Assembly (NCBI RefSeq): GCF_021172045.1
Contig: NZ_CP087164.1
Location: forward strand, 1,984,001-2,048,000
Direction: 5' to 3'
Source: Capillimicrobium parvum
GTDB taxonomy: Bacteria; Actinomycetota; Thermoleophilia; Solirubrobacterales; Solirubrobacteraceae
Length of the DNA stretch: 64,000 nucleotides
Part shown: in pieces, positions 60,374 to 64,000 of the stretch
Position numbering within the stretch: the first letter of the stretch is position 1
Layout: every line of letters begins with the position of its first letter
Notes under the pieces: generated by a model
Databases searched by the model: none
Seen by the model: the letters and a program-made list of their open reading frames with translations, nothing else
What the model was told of the DNA's origin: nothing
Position numbers and translations under genes: made by a program

Positions 60374-60632
60374 GCAGGGGAGAGTTCCTGCAACCACGGG
60401 AAGAGTACGTAGAGATCCATGCTGGAAAGCGTGACAGAGCCGCAACCGAGGTCAGGTGCAGCCGCTGCACTTCTCCGGCCCGGTGCCGTTGGCGATCTCG
60501 GCGGTGATGGCGTTGCTGGGGATGCCGAACGCTCGACCATGACTTAAGAGTTGGCGTCGCGGGCGTCGCCAACGGCGTCCACAACGTCAGCGGCGGGCGA
60601 CCGGAGATTGTGAGGGGCTGCACAGCCGGTGT

Positions 60633-61199
60633 TCACGAAGTGCCGGACCTCGGCGTTCCCAGATCGTCCATGCCGTTCTTCGCCGCCCTGATTTTCGCCG
60701 ATGCCTTCGCCCACCGGAGCTGCAGCGAACCTTGGATGCTGTCGTTGGAGCACGAAACGTCATCGAAGCAGTCGGACCAGATGTTCGCGGCCTTGAGGTA
60801 CTGGTTCAAGGCACTCTCCAACGGCACGCCGACGCCAGATAGACAGCGAGGATTGTCATCCAGTTCGTCGTAGTCAACCTGGTCGTAGGTCACCTGGACA
60901 TCGCCGAGCTTGTCCGTGTACTCGTCGTACGAGAGTCCTACGTTCAGACGACTGTCCAATTCCGAGATGCTGTCTTGGAACTCGCCCATGGCGTGCTCGC
61001 AGGACTCAACGAGGTTCCGCGCCTCAGCCTCGGCCTTCTTCTTTGCGCGCCGCTCTGCGGCCGCTTGTTGGGCCTTACGCTTCGCGGCGGCTTCGATCTC
61101 CTGGGTGCGCTGCTGCGCCTCCTTGTCAGTGCCGCACGCCGACAGGGCACCCCCGCACAGCAACACGGAGACGATAAGGACTGCCACTGGAACCTTCAC
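60633..61199 (-). CDS. lipoprotein with coiled-coil stalk
   Basis: A 188-residue exported lipoprotein. The signal peptide VPVAVLIVSVLLCGGALSAC gives a lipidated Cys near 22. A very charged Ala/Lys/Glu helix follows (IEAAAKRKAQQAAAERRAKK), forming a stalk. The C-terminal 110 residues have four Cys, probably two disulfides. GTG start. Its AT content is clearly above that of the left arm, as expected for acquired DNA. The function is unknown. Confidence 0.72.
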   Translation of the reverse strand: MKVPVAVLIVSVLLCGGALSACGTDKEAQQRTQEIEAAAKRKAQQAAAERRAKKKAEAEARNLVESCEHAMGEFQDSISELDSRLNVGLSYDEYTDKLGDVQVTYDQVDYDELDDNPRCLSGVGVPLESALNQYLKAANIWSDCFDDVSCSNDSIQGSLQLRWAKASAKIRAAKNGMDDLGTPRSGTS

Positions 61200-61349
61200 A
61201 CCGCAAGACCAGTCTTAGAAGTCATCATAAGCGGCGTATCGGCAACTCAAGATCCATGCTTTAGCCACGCTTACCTTTCCGCGATGCCGTCCCACAGGCG
61301 GTCGTCGCTCGGAGCCACCAGGGCACGACCAGGGCGCGGAGACGGGCGA

Positions 61350-62339
61350 TCACGACGACTCTCCACGCTCGTAGAGGCTGTCCTTCTTGACGATCTGGCC
61401 GGACTCGATGGCCTCAGAGAGAGCGTCGCGGAACTTGGTCCCGGTCGGGTTGATGTCTACCGCCTTGGCGAGCGCGCTGCGGCCGAGCGGCTGATCGAGG
61501 GCGGCTACCAGGCGCTCGACCGTCGTAGGCTCGACGTGCGGCAACTGCACGGCCAGCCTGTCCGTCGAGCCGTCGTCAGCGAGCGTGCCGACGATCTCGT
61601 AGAACTCGGGCTTCTGGCTGGTCACCAGGCGGCTGGTCTTGCTACGGGTGATCGAGCAACGCTGCGTCAGTGACCCGTCCTCGTTCTCGACCCGCGCACC
61701 GTGCGCAACCAGGTTGATCGTGAAGTCCGCTGCGTTCGCCCACATCGAGGTACCGAAGATGTCCTCGACGTGACCGCCGCCACCCTTACGCAGATGGTGA
61801 GCGAGCCAGATCGTCAGGTCGTGCTTGTCTCGCAGGGGGTGCAGAACGGTCTTGAACAGGCCTCGCACGCTGGCGTAGTTCATGGCATCGACCCCGGTGC
61901 AGACCATTGAGACAGAGTCGATGACCAGCACGTCAGGGTCGAAGCGCTCGACCTCACGCGAGAGCCAGTCGTTCCACCGCTCGTCACCGAGCGAGACTCC
62001 AGCCTCGCGGCTGACGACGTACACGCGGTCACGGAGTTCGTCGACGCTGATGTCCTGCTGGGCGAACAGGTCGGCCAACTCCGCCGAGGTCTGCTCGCCG
62101 CTGATGAGGAACCAGCGCAGCGGCGGGACATCTCGGCCAAGGAACTGCTCACCCTTGATCGACGCGGCGATCATGGCGACCTCCACCGTGGTCTTCGAGC
62201 CGCCCCGTGCTCCGCTGGTCATCTGCACGCGGTTGGCAGCGAGCCAGTCGCGAATCAGCCAGGGCGAGCGGCGCTCGGCCGGGTTGGTGAGCTGGCGGAG
62301 GACTTCGATGCGGGTTACCTCCGCAAAAAGTGCCTGCAA
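61350..62339 (-). CDS. RepA-like AAA ATPase (AAA_25 / hexameric helicase group)
   Basis: About 329 residues. The P-loop reads SGARGGSKTTVEVAMIA near residue 42 (Ser before the invariant Lys instead of Gly), Walker B is DVLVIDSVSMV near 135 and the arginine-finger/sensor region includes WLAHHLRKGGGGHVEDIFGT. This is the RecA-like RepA pattern found in plasmid and phage replication genes. The C-terminus holds a winged-helix-like LGRSALAKAVDINPTGTKFR. The TTG start at 62339 is weak and lies in a hairpin; GGAGGT is at about 62310 with only an ATC at good spacing, so the true N-terminus is uncertain. Confidence 0.72.
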   Translation of the reverse strand: MQALFAEVTRIEVLRQLTNPAERRSPWLIRDWLAANRVQMTSGARGGSKTTVEVAMIAASIKGEQFLGRDVPPLRWFLISGEQTSAELADLFAQQDISVDELRDRVYVVSREAGVSLGDERWNDWLSREVERFDPDVLVIDSVSMVCTGVDAMNYASVRGLFKTVLHPLRDKHDLTIWLAHHLRKGGGGHVEDIFGTSMWANAADFTINLVAHGARVENEDGSLTQRCSITRSKTSRLVTSQKPEFYEIVGTLADDGSTDRLAVQLPHVEPTTVERLVAALDQPLGRSALAKAVDINPTGTKFRDALSEAIESGQIVKKDSLYERGESS

Positions 62340-62353
62340 ACACCAGGCTTTTT
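62325..62353. terminator. hairpin with A-run and T-run near the RepA-like gene start
   Basis: AAAAAG, T, GCCTG (62332-62336), loop, CAGGC (62344-62348), TTTTT (62349-62353). It has the form of a bidirectional intrinsic terminator, rare in this GC-rich genome, and may isolate element B from the LuxR remnant. Confidence 0.6.
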
Positions 62354-62368
62354 CGATTCTTCGTTCGC

Positions 62369-62653
62369 TAGACGACCGTCTCGCGCACGAAGCGCGCAGT
62401 GGAGAAGCACATCAACGCCAGCTTCCTCAAGCTCAACCTCTCCCAATCTCCCACGGTCGATGAGGTCAGCCGGCGCGTGAAGGCTGCGCTCGTCCTCCTC
62501 TCGGGGTCGAAGGCGCTTAGCACACATGCGGATGGGGAACGACGCACCCCTGAAAATCCTGGGGCGCGCCCCATCGCCGCCCATTCGCCGACCACCTACA
62601 GTCGCAGTAACCCTGGCGCGAAGCGACGCATGACGGCACAGCCGGCGATGTGA
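62369..62653 (+). pseudogene. LuxR-type response regulator remnant, C-terminal HTH tail
   Basis: The frame opens after a TAG and reads RTKRAVEKHINASFLKLNLS followed by VSRRVKAALVLLSG. That is the recognition helix and end of the GerE/LuxR HTH of NarL-type regulators (compare RAVEKHINAIFLKLGL). The receiver domain and first half of the HTH are gone, and there is no start or ribosome site. The tail then reads on through low-value sequence to 62653. The break lies within 30 bases of the RepA-like gene's 5' end, consistent with an element boundary. Confidence 0.65.
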
Positions 62654-63024
62654 CCGTGGACGTGCGTGTCCTCACCGTCGATGACCAAGCGGTCTTCCGG
62701 GGGCTCGCCCGCGGGGTGATCGACGCAACACCGGGTTTCGAGTCGGTCGGGGAGGCCGCCGGGGGCGCGGAGGCGCTGGAGGCCGTCGACCGGCTCGCGC
62801 CGCAGCTCGTGCTGCTCGACGTGCGCATGCCGGGACTGGACGGACTGGAGGTGGCGCGACGGCTGCGTTTGACGCACCCGGACACGCTCGTCGTGCTGAT
62901 CTCGATCGACGAACCGGCGGACCTGACCCCACCATCGCCGATCGTGCGAAGCGTGCCGCTCGTGCGAAAGCAGGACTTCGGCCCCCGGCTGCTGTCGCGT
63001 ATCTGGCGCGAGCATCGGGCGTGA
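62650..63024 (+). CDS. stand-alone response-regulator receiver domain
   Basis: A 124-residue CheY-like protein. The acidic pair is in RVLTVDDQAVFRGLA, the phospho-acceptor Asp in LVLLDVRMPGLDGLEVARRL near residue 56, and the conserved Lys is in LVRKQDFGP. It has no output domain. The segment before the Lys is short and Pro-rich (DEPADLTPPSP), so the last helix and strand are atypical. GTG start. It may act as a phosphate sink or partner of a kinase elsewhere. Confidence 0.85.
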   Translation: MTVDVRVLTVDDQAVFRGLARGVIDATPGFESVGEAAGGAEALEAVDRLAPQLVLLDVRMPGLDGLEVARRLRLTHPDTLVVLISIDEPADLTPPSPIVRSVPLVRKQDFGPRLLSRIWREHRA

Positions 63025-63106
63025 GCCGCCCGGTGCGCGGCTTCGTTGCCCGCACGCCGGGCAGCAGTCTGGCCTGCGTCGCGGCCCTCCGGCGAGTGCG
63101 CGGTGC

Positions 63107-63274
63107 CTACCGGCCGAAACCGCGGTCATCGCGCCGATCGCCTCGGTCATCGCGGCGATCCGCTCGCCGGTCATGACCGTGTTTGACGACGGCCGCGGTA
63201 CCGACGACGGCTGCGGTTCTCGTGACCGGTCCGCCGATCAGGCCGCGTCTGCCTGCCCGTGGGCGCAGGGGCAT
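63107..63274 (-). CDS. small basic protein paired with a DUF6325-type protein
   Basis: A 55-residue protein: MPLRPRAGRRGLIGGPVTRT, a short hydrophobic stretch (AAVVGTAAVVK), then an Arg/Asp-rich repeat tail (DRRADRRDDRGDRRDDRG). AAGGAG stands 6 bases before the ATG. It begins 1 base after the DUF6325-type gene, forming a two-gene unit that I recall as common in actinobacteria. The function is unknown. Confidence 0.7.
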   Translation of the reverse strand: MPLRPRAGRRGLIGGPVTRTAAVVGTAAVVKHGHDRRADRRDDRGDRRDDRGFGR

Positions 63275-63275
63275 G

Positions 63276-63728
63276 TCATGCTCCTTCCGGTTCGGATTCG
63301 ATTGCGGCCAGCAGTGCCTGCGTCGGGATGCGCCCACTGGCGATCAGTTGGCCGCCCGACCGCCGTACCGCGGACCCGAACGGTCCGGCCCAGCGGTTCT
63401 CGTACACAAGCACCGCCGCAACGCTGCCGGGCTCGATCGCCAGGCCGACCGCTTCGATGTCCTCCTCGGCGAGCAGCATTGCGAGTTCGCTTTCGAGCCC
63501 GAGCAGCTCGCCCACTCTGCTCTCCTCGACCTCGTCCAGCTCCGCGGCCTCGACCGATCCATCGGCGTCCTTACGCAGGATCAGCAGATCCAGCACGCGC
63601 ACGAGCCCGCGGTCGACCAGCGCCGTCAGCTCTGCCGCCATCTCACCGGAGAAGTCGGCCTTGTCGGCCGGGAACTCGACCACCAGGTAGTCGACCGGCC
63701 CGAGAACGTCAAGCTCGCTTTCGCTCAT
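63276..63728 (-). CDS. DUF6325-type protein
   Basis: A 150-residue protein with VLGPVDYLVVEFPADKADFS, LTALVDRGLVRVLDLLILRK, EAVGLAIEPGSVAAVLVYEN and the C-terminal SGGQLIASGRIPTQALLAAI. The layout (two hydrophobic strands, an acidic helix, then a W-containing segment RWAGPFGSAVRR) matches the DUF6325/DUF1269-like group. Its role is unknown. ATG at 63728 is preferred over 63731 for spacing from AAAGG. Confidence 0.75.
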   Translation of the reverse strand: MSESELDVLGPVDYLVVEFPADKADFSGEMAAELTALVDRGLVRVLDLLILRKDADGSVEAAELDEVEESRVGELLGLESELAMLLAEEDIEAVGLAIEPGSVAAVLVYENRWAGPFGSAVRRSGGQLIASGRIPTQALLAAIESEPEGA

Positions 63729-63999
63729 CATCGCCTTTCGATCGGGCGCAACAGACGAACAGGTCCCCGGAATCACGGGATTGCCGAGGAGCAGGGCTGG
63801 ACGGTATGACTGTGGCTGGGGCGAAGTCATCATCCGATCGGGGTGAAGCCAGGATCGCAGCGAACGGACGCCCATCTCGTTCCATGCCGGTGTCCAGGAG
63901 CTGGAGCACTTCAGGGCCAGCGGCGCTGATGGGTCCCGGTCCGACATCTGGGACCCGCCGCAGCGCCATCGTCGTGATGATGTAGCCCTGCGGCTCACC
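63709..63999 (-). CDS. possible partial hypothetical protein at the right edge
   Basis: The frame is open from the window edge to a stop at 63709 and reads GEPQGYIITTMALRRVPDVG, then EVLQLLDTGMERDGRPFAAI. The first 60 residues look protein-like; the end is Ser/Pro/Arg-rich. It would overlap the DUF6325-type gene by 20 bases. Without the upstream part I cannot assign a family, and it may be spurious. Confidence 0.3.
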   Translation of the reverse strand, partial: GEPQGYIITTMALRRVPDVGPGPISAAGPEVLQLLDTGMERDGRPFAAILASPRSDDDFAPATVIPSSPAPRQSRDSGDLFVCCARSKGDDERKRA

Positions 64000-64000
64000 T

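Larger units (their letters stand above)
57338..62368. mobile_element. probable second element B, right limit approximate
   Basis: From attR rightward a short tyrosine recombinase faces the att core. Small hypothetical genes, two lipoproteins and a RepA-like ATPase follow, in sequence visibly less GC-rich than either flank. A 5'-truncated LuxR gene starts at about 62369, suggesting the right limit. No third copy of the 21-bp core is found up to 64000, so the right att is either diverged or outside the window. Confidence 0.5.

Noticed and set aside
60448-60560. Minus-strand fragment reading GRAFGIPSNAITAEIANGTG followed by PEKCSGCT and a stop
   Set aside because: It looks protein-like but is under 40 residues with no start, ribosome site or recognisable family. 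It may be a decayed gene end; not enough to annotate.
60544-60753. Open minus-strand frame ending in ARDANS
   Set aside because: It is overlapped by the 5' part of the region downstream of the coiled-coil lipoprotein gene and is antisense-like in composition, with no ribosome site.
63173-63985. Long plus-strand frame over the DUF6325-type pair
   Set aside because: Arg/Pro/Ser-rich shadow of the minus-strand genes, whose ribosome sites and family motifs are clear.
57359-64000. Search for a third copy of TTCGAATCCCCGTAGCGGTA to close element B
   Set aside because: No match was seen by eye to the right of 57358, so the right boundary is only estimated.

Overview
The window is about 70% GC, with NNG/NNC codons dominating nearly every gene, GTG starts and strong GGAGG ribosome sites. 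Gene content points to an actinobacterium of class Thermoleophilia (Solirubrobacterales, Conexibacter-like). The main clues are a collagen-like exported protein with the [20 protein letters not shown] leader, a DUF6325-type protein, a MurD2/MurL pair and many TetR regulators. The lineage is an inference from gene style; no rRNA is present.

Left arm (1-44.9 kb), ordinary chromosome. 1-4.5 kb: branched-chain amino-acid ABC transporter (end of the binding protein, LivG, LivF, LivH, LivM) and a TetR. 4.5-8.8 kb: 2-oxo-acid dehydrogenase E1 alpha, E1 beta and E2, divergent from an FCD-type GntR across a perfect 11-bp dyad. 9-12.5 kb: esterase, NTF2-like protein, MetE-like protein and IclR. 12.4-15.1 kb: MurD2 and MurL, an alternative route to D-glutamate in peptidoglycan, followed by a 163-bp imperfect palindrome and a ThiO-like oxidase. 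16.4-21.7 kb: ribose-type sugar ABC operon with a small exported protein inside it and a leader peptide in front. 21.8-28 kb: paired TetR genes divergent from an FAD monooxygenase, FprA-like reductase, TetR and cytochrome P450. 28-35.5 kb: collagen-like protein, YnfA, an archaeal-type AAA ATPase, STAS plus SpoIIE signalling proteins, quinone reductase, GDSL hydrolase and prepilin peptidase. 35.6-42.1 kb: SSS symporter, galactokinase, tRNA-Leu(CAG), sialidase-like and GH17-like exported proteins. 42.1-42.7 kb is a scar: a deletion has removed the 5' ends of a divergent MFS/TetR pair. An XRE regulator and a homocysteine methyltransferase-like gene lead to tRNA-Glu(CTC).

Right arm (44.9-62.4 kb), mobile DNA. 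The 3' end of tRNA-Glu (44946-44966) is repeated exactly at 57338-57358. Between the copies lies a 12.4-kb island (element A) with a tyrosine integrase and a catabolic operon: HyuA, DAO-type FAD oxidase, Asp-nucleophile alpha/beta hydrolase, LLM flavin monooxygenase and HyuB. A TetR gene precedes the operon, and the same 14-bp palindrome TGTAC-N4-GTACA stands in front of both. A likely scheme is ATP-driven opening of a lactam or cyclic imide by HyuA/HyuB, then oxidation of the released amino acid by the DAO-type enzyme. A frame-broken, 3'-truncated dehydrogenase fused to an excisionase tail marks where cargo meets the recombination module.

Directly behind the second att copy lies what looks like a second element (B, about 57.3-62.4 kb): a short tyrosine recombinase, several small unknown proteins, two lipoproteins and a RepA-like AAA ATPase, with visibly lower GC. 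It ends near a 5'-truncated LuxR gene. Ordinary chromosome then resumes with a lone receiver domain and a DUF6325 pair. No CRISPR array or transposase was seen.
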